Source: Allomeiothermus sp035760705 | Lineage (GTDB): Bacteria; Deinococcota; Deinococci; Deinococcales; Thermaceae | Length of the DNA stretch: 60,480 nucleotides | Assembly (NCBI GenBank): GCA_035760705.1 | Contig: DASTSL010000104.1 | Location: forward strand, 1 to 60,480 | Reading direction: 5' to 3' | Shown: piece by piece, positions 49,542-56,798 of the stretch | Numbering within the stretch: the stretch's first letter is position 1 | How the letters are laid out: the number at the start of each line of letters is the position of its first letter | Program-made: the position numbers and the translations under genes | The notes under the pieces: generated by a model | Seen by the model: only the letters and a program-made list of their open reading frames with translations | The model's database searches: none | What the model was told of the DNA's origin: nothing

Positions 49542-52034
49542 ATGCCTGCTGAGCCCCTCCCCATCCACGAAGCCCTGCCCGACCTCAAAAAGGCCCTGGC
49601 CCGACACCCTACGGTGATCCTGCAAGCCCCGCCGGGAGCGGGGAAAAGCACGGTGTTGCCGCTCGAGCTTCTGGACGAACCCTGGCTGGCCAGGCGAAAG
49701 ATTCTGATGCTCGAGCCCCGCCGCCTGGCGGCCCGTGCGGTGGCGGCCCGGATGGCGGCCCTCTTGGGCGAGGAGGTGGGGCAGACGGTGGGCTACCGGG
49801 TGCGCTTCGAGAACCGCGTGGGCCGACAAACCCGGCTCGAGGTGCTCACCGAGGGCATCCTGACCCGCCGCCTCCAGCACGACCCTACCCTGGAAGGGGT
49901 GGGATTGGTGATCTTCGACGAGTTCCACGAGCGCAGCTTGCAGGCCGATTTGGGCCTGGCCCTCACCCGCGAGGTGCAAGGGGCTCTGCGCGAGGATTTG
50001 CGCCTGCTGGTGATGTCGGCCACCCTCGACGGGGAGTCCCTGAGCCGGACGCTGGGCGAGGCCCCCCTGGTGACCGCCCAGGGCCGCCAGTACCCGGTGG
50101 AACTCCACTACCTCTCGCGCGATCCCGAGGGGCACCTGACCGCCACGGCAGCAGGGGCTGTCGCGCGGGCGCTCGAGCGCCACGAAGGGGACGTGCTGGT
50201 GTTTCTGCCCGGGGTGGGGGAGATCCTCCGCGGCGAAAAGCTCTTGAAGGAGCGCCACCCCGAGCTTCGGGTGCTGCCCCTCTATGGCGATTTGCCCCTT
50301 TCGGCCCAGCAGGAGGCCATCGTGCCCGACCCCGGCGGGCGGCGCAAGGTGGTGCTCGCGACCTCGGTGGCCGAGACCAGCCTGACCATCGAGGGGGTGC
50401 GGGTGGTGGTGGACTCGGGCTTCTCCAGGCTCCCCCGCTTCGACGCCCAAAGCGGGCTGACCCGGCTCGAGACCGTGCGGGTCACCCGCGACTCCGCCGA
50501 CCAGCGGGCCGGGCGGGCGGGCCGGTTGGGGCCGGGGGTCTGCTACCGGCTGTGGAGCCCGGCCACCCACGCCACGCTTCTTCCTCAGCGCCGCCCCGAG
50601 ATCCTGGAGGCCGACCTGGCCTCGCTGGTGCTCGAGCTGGCCCAGTGGGGGGTGCGCGACGTACACGCCCTGAACTGGGTCACGCCCCCGCCGGTGGGGG
50701 CGGTGCGGCAGGCCCGCCGCTTGCTCGAGGAGCTGGGCGCGCTCGAGGGAGACACCCTCACCGAGCGCGGGCGGCAGATGCTCGAGTGGCCCACCCACCC
50801 CCGCCTGGCCCACCTCCTCATCGAGGGCTGGGCGCTGGGGCTCGCCGCGTTGGCGGCGGACCTGGCGGCCTTGCTCGAGGAGCGCGACCCGCTCCCGCGG
50901 GAGAGCGGAGCAGACCTGGCCCTGCGGGTCGTGGCCCTGAGAAACTGGCGAGCCCGGCGGGGCGATCTGTGCGGGGCCGATCCGGGGGCTTTGGCCCGGG
51001 TCGAGCGTCTCGCGGAGCAGTGGCGCAAGCGCCTCGGGGTGCCCGCCGAGAACGACGCGCCCGATCCCTACGCCATTGGCCTGCTCTTGGCCCTGGCCTA
51101 CCCGGATCGAGTGGCCCGGATGCGCGAGGGGCAGCCCCGGCGCTACCGGCTCTCCGGCGGGCGCGGGGTGCGCCTGGCCGATGACGACCCGCTCCAGGGC
51201 CAACCCTGGCTGGCGGTGGCTCACCTGGACGCGGGAAGCGAGGAGGGGCGAGTCTTCCTCGCCGCCCCGGTGAGGCCGGAAGACCTCGAGCCCTTTGCCC
51301 GATCGGTCGAGGTGGTGGATTGGGACGCTCGAGCCGGGGTGTTGCTGGCCCAGCGCGAGCACCGCATCGGGGAGGTGGCGCTTTGGGTAGAACCGCTCGA
51401 GCGAATCCCCGACGAGGAGCGCCTGCGGATGCTCTGCCAGGTAGTGCGTTCAGAGGGGCTGGCGCTTCTTCCCTGGACGGAGAACCTGCGGCAGTGGCAG
51501 GCTCGAGTGCTTTCACTAAGGATCTGGCGACCCGAAGAAGCTTGGCCGGATATCTCGGATGGGCATTTGCTCGAGACCTTAGAAGACTGGCTGGGCCCCT
51601 GGCTGGGTGCGGTCTCGAGGCGGGAGGACTTCGCCCGGCTGGACCTGGCGGGGATTCTGGCGGGTTTCCTGCCCTGGCCCCTCCCGGCCCGCCTCGACGA
51701 GCTGGCCCCCACCCGCCTCACCGTGCCCAGCGGCTCCTCGATCAAGCTCAGCTACAGCCCCGACGGGAGCCCCCCGGTGCTGGCGGTGCGCATCCAAGAG
51801 ATGTTCGGGCTGGCCGATACCCCCCGGGTCAATGAGGGGCGCACCCCGGTTCTCTTGCACCTCCTCTCCCCGGCCTACCGCCCGGTGCAAGTGACGCAGG
51901 ACTTGCGCAGCTTCTGGGCCAATACCTACCCCGAGATACGTAAAGAACTGCGGGGCCGCTACAACAAACACCCCTGGCCGGAAGACCCCTGGAATGCCGA
52001 GCCCACCCGTAAAGCCAAGCCCAGACCGGGCTGA
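49542..52034 (+). CDS. hrpB: ATP-dependent RNA helicase HrpB
   Basis: An 830-residue DEAH-type helicase. Walker A is QAPPGAGKSTVLPLELL, motif Ia MLEPRRLAARAVAARMA, motif II DEFHERS (the family variant), motif III SATLDGE, and the later motifs appear as VVLATSVAETSLTIEGVRVV and DQRAGRAGRLGPGVCYRLW. The C-terminal HrpB-specific domain is present (GSSIKLSYSPDGSPPVLAVR, EMFGLADTPRVNEGRTPVLL, FWANTYPEIRKELRGRYNKH). Length is normal for HrpB (about 800-840). The cellular role in bacteria is unclear. It stands alone, with a hairpin 50 bases after the stop. Confidence 0.96.
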   Translation: MPAEPLPIHEALPDLKKALARHPTVILQAPPGAGKSTVLPLELLDEPWLARRKILMLEPRRLAARAVAARMAALLGEEVGQTVGYRVRFENRVGRQTRLEVLTEGILTRRLQHDPTLEGVGLVIFDEFHERSLQADLGLALTREVQGALREDLRLLVMSATLDGESLSRTLGEAPLVTAQGRQYPVELHYLSRDPEGHLTATAAGAVARALERHEGDVLVFLPGVGEILRGEKLLKERHPELRVLPLYGDLPLSAQQEAIVPDPGGRRKVVLATSVAETSLTIEGVRVVVDSGFSRLPRFDAQSGLTRLETVRVTRDSADQRAGRAGRLGPGVCYRLWSPATHATLLPQRRPEILEADLASLVLELAQWGVRDVHALNWVTPPPVGAVRQARRLLEELGALEGDTLTERGRQMLEWPTHPRLAHLLIEGWALGLAALAADLAALLEERDPLPRESGADLALRVVALRNWRARRGDLCGADPGALARVERLAEQWRKRLGVPAENDAPDPYAIGLLLALAYPDRVARMREGQPRRYRLSGGRGVRLADDDPLQGQPWLAVAHLDAGSEEGRVFLAAPVRPEDLEPFARSVEVVDWDARAGVLLAQREHRIGEVALWVEPLERIPDEERLRMLCQVVRSEGLALLPWTENLRQWQARVLSLRIWRPEEAWPDISDGHLLETLEDWLGPWLGAVSRREDFARLDLAGILAGFLPWPLPARLDELAPTRLTVPSGSSIKLSYSPDGSPPVLAVRIQEMFGLADTPRVNEGRTPVLLHLLSPAYRPVQVTQDLRSFWANTYPEIRKELRGRYNKHPWPEDPWNAEPTRKAKPRPG

Positions 52035-52086
52035 CCCCTGGAAAATGCGGTGCAGATCGCCTGCCTTTTCCGCGGACCCCGCCTGG

Positions 52087-52105
52087 ATGCCCTCTGGGAG
52101 GGCAT
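52087..52105 (+). terminator. Perfect hairpin downstream of hrpB
   Basis: ATGCCCTC and GAGGGCAT pair perfectly around a TGG loop. There is no T-run after it, so termination would be weak or factor-dependent. Confidence 0.5.
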
Positions 52106-52146
52106 AAACTTGGTGGTTCGGATTCGTCGTTCTGTTTTGCGCAAAA

Positions 52147-52155
52147 TGCTATAGT
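52147..52155 (+). promoter_or_regulatory. Extended -10 promoter candidate upstream of the CRISPR mini-array
   Basis: TGCTATAGT provides a TGN-TATAGT extended -10. No clear -35 is seen at the right distance. It points toward the DnaA-box pair and the CRISPR repeats. Confidence 0.4.
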
Positions 52156-52290
52156 AGTCCTGTCGGGCCACCCCGCCACGCACCTTGAAAGCCCAGTTTC
52201 CCCGTCCTCGTCGGCTAAATTGCCGCTGCCGAGAGACTGAGGCGCGAGAAACCATGATTCCCATCGTCTTTTCGCGGCCTTTTGGGGTAG

Positions 52291-52315
52291 TTATCCACAG
52301 CCCTCCTGTGGATAA
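52291..52315. promoter_or_regulatory. Inverted pair of perfect DnaA boxes
   Basis: TTATCCACAG and CTGTGGATAA are exact complements separated by CCCTC. Each contains the nonamer TTATCCACA, the DnaA-box consensus also used in Thermus. A short T-run (TTTTT) follows six bases later, so the same palindrome could instead be a terminator hairpin. Confidence 0.6.
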
Positions 52316-52378
52316 GTGGTTTTTCTCATAAATACCCCCCTTGGCGGTGCCGTCGTAGACGGGGTGCGGAAGGGGGTG

Positions 52379-52486
52379 CGTCGCAAAACTTTATCCCCGT
52401 AAGGGGATTGCAACACAATCATCGGATACGGAGCGTTAACGACGTCGTACCGTCGCAAAACTTTATCCCCGTAAGGGGATTGCAAC
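52379..52486 (+). CRISPR. Two-repeat CRISPR mini-array, no cas genes nearby
   Basis: Two identical 36-base repeats at 52379-52414 and 52451-52486 enclose one 36-base spacer at 52415-52450. The repeat starts CGTCGCAAAACTTTATC, contains the short palindrome ATCCCC-GTAA-GGGGAT, and ends GATTGCAAC, which resembles the 3' handle of type I/III repeats in Thermaceae. The first C may be chance, giving a 35-base repeat. By this handle the plus strand is the transcribed one. No third repeat is found on either side and no cas gene is in the window. Confidence 0.8.
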
Positions 52487-52602
52487 CCGTATGGCTGATT
52501 TGTCCTCCACCCGGGCTATCCGACTCGAAAGTACCCCATAGGGTGTGCTCCGCGCACGATCCCCCAACGTTTATGGGGGGGTGTACGGCTCACATGCTTC
52601 GC

Positions 52603-52881
52603 TTAAAAAGGCAGCTCGGTTTCCTCGCCCGCGGGCCACGCCGCCTGGCGCAAACGCCGCTCGACCTCGCGCCCGATCATCCGGTGCATGGTGGTTGCCT
52701 GCGCCAGCTCGTCCAGGTCGTAATCGCCCCCGGCCAGGAAGTGGCTCATGGCCTTGTAGAGCAGGTGAAGCTCGGGTTTGGGGGCCTCGAGCAAGAAACG
52801 AGCCAGGGCCGGGGTGGCCTCCTCAACATCCAGAGCCTCCGGTGGCTCGGTAGAGATCAGATCCTTGAGGGGTTCGGTCAT
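52603..52881 (-). CDS. Small acidic protein with an SSB-like C-terminal tip
   Basis: A 92-residue acidic, helical protein beginning MTEPLKDLISTEPPEALDVE. The middle is helical (LLYKAMSHFLAGGDYDLDEL), and the very end reads PAGEETELPF, closely resembling the acidic C-terminal tip of Thermus single-stranded-DNA-binding protein (EEELPF) that docks repair and replication enzymes. It is not an SSB: there is no OB-fold. It is transcribed divergently from the plus-strand cluster with the SSB paralogue, across a region with palindromic operators at 52891 and 52951. No strong ribosome-binding site was seen. Function is unknown; recruitment or mimicry of SSB partners is inference. Confidence 0.68.
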   Translation of the reverse strand: MTEPLKDLISTEPPEALDVEEATPALARFLLEAPKPELHLLYKAMSHFLAGGDYDLDELAQATTMHRMIGREVERRLRQAAWPAGEETELPF

Positions 52882-52890
52882 CGCTTACTC

Positions 52891-52911
52891 GATTATGTCA
52901 TAAACATAATC
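52891..52911. promoter_or_regulatory. Palindromic operator O1 (perfect 8-bp arms)
   Basis: GATTATGT and ACATAATC pair exactly around CATAA. It begins ten bases upstream of the ATG of the 52603-52881 gene on the minus strand. TGTCATAAA inside it could serve as an extended -10 on the plus strand. It is very like sites at 52951 and 57617 and is the likely target of the S24/XRE regulator encoded at 56799-57509. Confidence 0.7.
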
Positions 52912-52950
52912 AAATGGATGAGATATGCCGAGGGGGTAGACAAGCTGGTC

Positions 52951-52969
52951 ATTATGTTATAAACTAAAT
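52951..52969. promoter_or_regulatory. Operator O2, overlapping an extended -10
   Basis: ATTATGT-TATAA-ACTAAAT is a one-arm-perfect version of O1 (right arm differs at two positions). It contains TGTTATAAA, an extended -10 on the plus strand leading to the 53095 gene. A third weaker copy (CTATGTGATAACAG) lies at about 52982. Three spaced sites in one divergent promoter region are typical of phage-type repressor control. Confidence 0.6.
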
Positions 52970-53094
52970 CAACCAACCCTGCTATGTGATAACAGGTTGG
53001 GAAGCGAGAAGAAGGTGGCCCAAACCATCGAACTCGGCGACTCGGGCGACCGGAACCTAAAGACCCAAGAGAAGAAACCCCAACGGACCAAACC

Positions 53095-53535
53095 ATGAAA
53101 AAGCTCGAGTTACCCCTCCACCCCAAACTGGAAACCATCTTCGGCTACCCCGGCCAGGCTCCGCGCGTAGTGTTCTACTATGACCCCCGCAGCGAGCAAT
53201 TGATGTACGACGACGGCCTCGAGTTGGGCTCGGCCAACACCTGGGCCTACCTCTTGTGGGCCGCTCACCCCAGCGTCAAGGGGCTCGTCAACCACACTGC
53301 CCAATCCGCCAGCTTCTTCCTGCTCGACCGGCGCGAGCGCAAGATGTACGCCCTGACCCGCGAGGAGACGCTGGAAGCGCTCAAGACCGAGCGCGGGGCC
53401 TGGCAGGCGGCCCAGCCCGACCCGGTGGCCCGGCTGGATGCTTCGCGTAGCGAACACGTCTTTAAGGACGCCCAACACCTCATGGCCGAATTTCTGCTGT
53501 GGCTGGAAAAGTCCAAAGTCCCGATGGCCGCATAG
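53095..53535 (+). CDS. Unknown protein, first gene of the SSB-paralogue cluster
   Basis: A 146-residue soluble protein: MKKLELPLHPKLETIFGYPG, APRVVFYYDPRSEQLMYDDG, WAYLLWAAHPSVKGLVNHTA, SFFLLDRRERKMYALTREET. It is alpha/beta in character and ends with a helical segment (KDAQHLMAEFLLWLEKSK). I recognise no family. The leader region from 52882 to 53094 contains the operators and an AT-rich promoter. A weak AACCAAACC leader precedes the ATG without a clear ribosome-binding site. It is followed after 114 bases by the next gene; that gap holds small GC-rich hairpins (GCACCC-GGTA-GGGTGC near 53545). Confidence 0.72.
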   Translation: MKKLELPLHPKLETIFGYPGQAPRVVFYYDPRSEQLMYDDGLELGSANTWAYLLWAAHPSVKGLVNHTAQSASFFLLDRRERKMYALTREETLEALKTERGAWQAAQPDPVARLDASRSEHVFKDAQHLMAEFLLWLEKSKVPMAA

Positions 53536-53649
53536 GCTCGTGCCTCGCACCCGGTAGGGTGCTGGGTGCATGGCACTTTGTACCAGGCATCGTCGCAATC
53601 CAGACCTTGACGCGATCCACCGGCAGAGATTGACCCTTACGGAGAATCT

Positions 53650-54114
53650 ATGATCAAGCGCCTCAAAACCCGCACCCGTATCGTGGTTCCTTGCGAGTGC
53701 GGGTATTTCATTTACCCCCCGCAGGTAACGGTGGAAAAGAACATCGAAATCCGGGCCAAGTATGCCCTATTGCTCAACGAGGCCCTCGAGCGCCGCTACA
53801 TCCTGGGCGATGCGGTGGAAGGGTACTACCAGACCCTTCGTTCCTTCGGCGAGATGAGCGAGGCCCAAGCCCAAGAAGCCCTCGCCAAGCTCGAGGCGTT
53901 GGTACACGAACTCGAGGCCACCCAGAACGAGCCCGTAGCCCTGCACGGCGAGGCCGACCAGCGCTACGCGGGGTTTGCCTTCAAGTACATGCGGCCCGAG
54001 GATTACCGGCAGATGGGGATTGCCGAGCCCGCCGAGCCCGGCACCTTTACCCGCCTCGAGGCCCGCAAAGCCGTGGTCTATCTCTACGAGAAGAAGCTCA
54101 AGGGCGCGGCCTAA
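53650..54114 (+). CDS. Unknown protein with N-terminal CxCG motif
   Basis: A 154-residue protein. Residues 14-18 read PCECGYF, a half zinc-ribbon-like CxCG, and there is no second cysteine pair, so metal binding would need a dimer. The rest is helical: EIRAKYALLLNEALERRYIL, GYYQTLRSFGEMSEAQAQEA, ALAKLEALVHELEATQ, then KYMRPEDYRQMGIAEPAEPG. No family recognised. GGAGAATC is a good ribosome-binding site. The SSB-like gene follows 13 bases after its stop in the same direction, so the two are probably co-transcribed. Confidence 0.75.
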   Translation: MIKRLKTRTRIVVPCECGYFIYPPQVTVEKNIEIRAKYALLLNEALERRYILGDAVEGYYQTLRSFGEMSEAQAQEALAKLEALVHELEATQNEPVALHGEADQRYAGFAFKYMRPEDYRQMGIAEPAEPGTFTRLEARKAVVYLYEKKLKGAA

Positions 54115-54127
54115 TCAGGAGAAAGAA

Positions 54128-54850
54128 ATGGGAGCCAATTTAGTCATCGTCAGCGGCGCGTTGAGCCGCCACGAACTGCGCTATACCCCCAAGGGCACCC
54201 CGATCCTGGAGGTTTCCTTGGTGGGGAAGCGGGCTGCTGGAGAACATCAGGTCTTCTTCCGCGCCGACCTCACGTTTTATGGCAAGCTGGCCGAATCCTG
54301 GTCGGAGCAGGTAGTGGAAGGGGCCGCCTACCAGGCCAGCGGTCGGCTCGAGTACGAAAGCTGGGAGGGCGCGGATGGCAAGAAGGCCTCGCGTATCCGG
54401 ATCGTGGGCGACGAACTGCACCGGCTCGAGGGGGCCGATGTGCGGGAGGAGTCCAAGGGGCCGGTGCTCCACGGGGCCGACAACCGGGTCTTCCTGATGG
54501 GCGGCCTCATTACCGACCCCGAGATGCGGCAAAGCGCCATGCGCACCCCCATCGCCAAGGTCCAGCTGGGTTTCTCCACCTGGGACGCGGCACAGAGCCA
54601 GGCTAAACAGCACTACGTCGAACTCGAGGCCTGGGGTGACGCCGCCAAGCGCTTCCTCGAGCTCAAGAAGGGCGCCCAGGTGCTCGTCGAGGGGGCGCTC
54701 AAGACCGAGGTGTGGGAGGACCTCCCGGCGCACACTTCGGGGCATCCCAAGGATGCCCCCGTGACCAAGAACCGGCGCTATAAGCGGCTGGTGGAAGTCT
54801 ACAAGGTCACCCCGCTGGTGCGGTTGGTAGGGGCTGCCAAAGCAGCGTGA
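54128..54850 (+). CDS. SSB-like protein with two OB-folds, no acidic tip
   Basis: A 240-residue protein built like the Thermus/Deinococcus single-stranded-DNA-binding protein, with two OB-folds in one chain: fold 1 at about 4-105 (NLVIVSGALSRHELRYTPKG, RLEYESWEGADGKKASRIRI) and fold 2 at about 118-230 (ADNRVFLMGGLITDPEMRQS, YVELEAWGDAAKRFLELKKG, AQVLVEGALKTEVWED). Chromosomal SSBs end in an acidic, Phe-terminated tip; here the protein ends VRLVGAAKAA and has none. I read it as an accessory SSB of a mobile element or DNA-processing module. AGGAGAAAG precedes the ATG, and a strong terminator follows. Confidence 0.85.
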   Translation: MGANLVIVSGALSRHELRYTPKGTPILEVSLVGKRAAGEHQVFFRADLTFYGKLAESWSEQVVEGAAYQASGRLEYESWEGADGKKASRIRIVGDELHRLEGADVREESKGPVLHGADNRVFLMGGLITDPEMRQSAMRTPIAKVQLGFSTWDAAQSQAKQHYVELEAWGDAAKRFLELKKGAQVLVEGALKTEVWEDLPAHTSGHPKDAPVTKNRRYKRLVEVYKVTPLVRLVGAAKAA

Positions 54851-54908
54851 GACCACGCTGACGCTTTCGTCGGGAGGAACGAGGAAGCGATTTGAGCGGC
54901 CATATTGA

Positions 54909-54940
54909 ATTCGGGGGGCGAGCACCCCCCGAATCTTTTT
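54909..54940 (+). terminator. Strong terminator after the SSB-like gene
   Basis: ATTCGGGGGG and CCCCCCGAAT form a 10-bp stem with a six-base loop, followed by C and five T. It closes the 53095-54850 transcription unit. Confidence 0.92.
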
Positions 54941-55009
54941 GTGGCCTACAACGCTCTTCAGAGGAAATGGTTTTTTGTATTACAAAGCGACCTCGATTGG
55001 TGAAGACGG

Positions 55010-55399
55010 CTAGAGCTGACGGTAGCGGGTCGAGAGCAGGTTATAAAACTGCTGCGCCCGCTCCTGTGGGGAGCAGTACACGAAGCCCACGTCGGTGCGG
55101 CCCTGGGCCGGGATCACCTGGCAGGTCACTTGCAGCCTCGAGTCCTGGGCCAGAAAGTTGAAGTTGGTTCCCAAGGCCAGCTCGGCCACGAAGGACACGC
55201 TCGAGCTGCCCCGGTCTACGATGCGGTAGTTGGTGTAACCGGCCCCGGGGTTGATGGTCGGCCCCAGCTGGACCAAGGTATCGTAGAGTTGCTGCGGGCT
55301 ACCGGCAAACCCCACCGAGGGGACCTGGGTGGTCTGCTGGGGGGCACAGGCCGCCAACAGGGCCAGCAGGGCGAACAGGGCCAAGGTTTTGAATCGCAT
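55010..55399 (-). CDS. Small lipoprotein
   Basis: A 129-residue exported lipoprotein. The signal peptide MRFKTLALFALLALLAACAP contains a perfect lipobox (LAAC), with the cysteine at residue 18. The mature part is short and beta-rich with two cysteines (VTCQVIP, FVYCSPQERAQQFYNLLSTR) that could form a disulfide. No family recognised. I used the ATG at 55399 because the signal peptide starts there; the in-frame extension upstream has no purpose. Possible promoter: TTGAAG and TACAGT with an 18-base spacer on the minus strand just upstream. Confidence 0.8.
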   Translation of the reverse strand: MRFKTLALFALLALLAACAPQQTTQVPSVGFAGSPQQLYDTLVQLGPTINPGAGYTNYRIVDRGSSSVSFVAELALGTNFNFLAQDSRLQVTCQVIPAQGRTDVGFVYCSPQERAQQFYNLLSTRYRQL

Positions 55400-55482
55400 A
55401 GCTGCACTGTACAAAAGCCTGGCGGATCGCTTCAAGCAATTGACCCTCACCCCACAAAAATTAACCCCGGCTAAAGGCGGGC

Positions 55483-55863
55483 TCAGGGTCCTCCGATGAC
55501 GAGCCGATCGAGCCCATCCGTCCGCAGCTCGGCCCCTGCGGCTGGGTAGCCGTTGGCTTGCAGGATGTAGGCCACCAGCTCGAGGGTCTGGGTTTCATTT
55601 AGGATTCCCGCCCGGCCCAGCGGCATCCGGCGGGCGATAAACTGCCGAAGTTCCCCGGCGCTCTTGCCCTTCCAGTGCTCGAGGAAGCGCGGCCCGGTTA
55701 GCGGAGGTCCGTAGCGCCCAGCCAGGCTCGCTCCGTGGCAGGCTGCGCAGAGTTCCAGGCTCAACGCGCGACCGCGCTCGGCCTGGGGGGTGAATCCCCC
55801 GGTCTGCGCGAGGGCCACCAACAGCAGAGCGAAGATGCTGGGTAAGGTCAGAAGGCGGGTCAT
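55483..55863 (-). CDS. c-type cytochrome, single haem
   Basis: A 126-residue secreted cytochrome c. The first 22 residues (MTRLLTLPSIFALLLVALAQ) are a signal peptide. Haem attachment is CAACH in LELCAACHGASLAGRYGPPL; the sixth ligand is probably the methionine in IARRMPLGRAGIL, followed by ETQTLELVAYILQANGYP, the terminal helix typical of class I cytochromes. It should carry electrons on the outer face of the membrane. I chose the ATG at 55863; an upstream in-frame start at 55899 would precede the signal peptide. It lies between the lipoprotein and the TTHB210-like gene, all on the minus strand. Confidence 0.88.
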   Translation of the reverse strand: MTRLLTLPSIFALLLVALAQTGGFTPQAERGRALSLELCAACHGASLAGRYGPPLTGPRFLEHWKGKSAGELRQFIARRMPLGRAGILNETQTLELVAYILQANGYPAAGAELRTDGLDRLVIGGP

Positions 55864-55924
55864 GGCGAGAAAGAAGCCGGGCTCGAGAATTTTCAACAAT
55901 GCACCTCGAGCCCGGCGAAGTGGG

Positions 55925-56740
55925 CTATTTGTCGGTCATGGTGAAGCCGCTGAACACGAACTGGTAGGCGTTGCTGGCGGAGTCGTAGGTCGCGTTGAAC
56001 TGGGTGGGGTAGAGGGTCTTGCGGCCCAGCACCGGCGGACGCGGTACGGCCAGGCTAAAGCTCTGCTTCTTGAGCAGGAACTCGCGGGTGATCATCGGCT
56101 CCACGAAGGCGAACTTGCTCGCATAGGCCCCGGCGATCATCACCTGGTCGAAAAGCCCCGCTTTGAGCTGCCCGGGAGCGGAAAACTCCGAGAGCGGCAG
56201 GGCGTGGAAGCCCATCAGCGGCACGCAGAATTCCTCGGGTTTGGCCTGCGGCGGCACGGCGGGCGCATAGCCCTGGGGGGTCAGGTCGGGGGTGGGAGCG
56301 GTCAGGTTCTTGCAGTCGATGGTCTTGGTTTCGCTGGCCGGGAGCCCGAAGAAGTGGAAATCGAAGTGCGGGGTCAGGTAGCGATCCGGCGGGTGGCCCA
56401 GCGGTTCCCACCACAGCTCCATGTGGTCGAGGAAGGTGGCTTTTTTGACTGCGTCGGGGAACTCGAGGTTCACCTCTGGCCCCATCTGCATGTTCATCCC
56501 CTGGTGGTTGGGGTCGGCGGCGGGGGCTTTCTCGATACCGCTGAGGGGAATCGTCACCCCGGCTTCCATCACCTGCCCGTTCGCGCTCAGCTTGGCCCAG
56601 CTCGAGACCTGTGCGCCAAAGAGCATCGCGCTCGGACCGGCCACGGTTTGGTTCTGCGCCTGGCCGATAGCGAGGAGCCCGATGGTCGCCAATACCCCGG
56701 CCCCGACGAGGGGAATGAGACGCTTCGAATACGCTTGCAT
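55925..56740 (-). CDS. TTHB210-like (DUF5602) exported protein
   Basis: A 271-residue exported protein with a signal peptide (RLIPLVGAGVLATIGLLAIG) ending near QAQN. Conserved stretches include FLDHMELWWEPLGHPPDRYL and TPHFDFHFFGLPASETK, the histidine-rich core seen in the Thermus thermophilus protein TTHB210, whose structure is known and whose gene belongs to the SigE stress regulon there. Function is unknown; the histidines suggest metal binding. AGGAGGTCAGG immediately precedes the ATG. The cytochrome gene lies 60 bases downstream on the same strand. Confidence 0.82.
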   Translation of the reverse strand: MQAYSKRLIPLVGAGVLATIGLLAIGQAQNQTVAGPSAMLFGAQVSSWAKLSANGQVMEAGVTIPLSGIEKAPAADPNHQGMNMQMGPEVNLEFPDAVKKATFLDHMELWWEPLGHPPDRYLTPHFDFHFFGLPASETKTIDCKNLTAPTPDLTPQGYAPAVPPQAKPEEFCVPLMGFHALPLSEFSAPGQLKAGLFDQVMIAGAYASKFAFVEPMITREFLLKKQSFSLAVPRPPVLGRKTLYPTQFNATYDSASNAYQFVFSGFTMTDK

Positions 56741-56798
56741 CCTGACCTCCTGGGTTTTAACCCATGATCAGGATGCTCCGGGGGGTGTTAAATTGGCG

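Noticed and set aside
49320..51362. 680-codon minus-strand frame opposite hrpB
   Set aside because: hrpB motifs are unmistakable on the plus strand.
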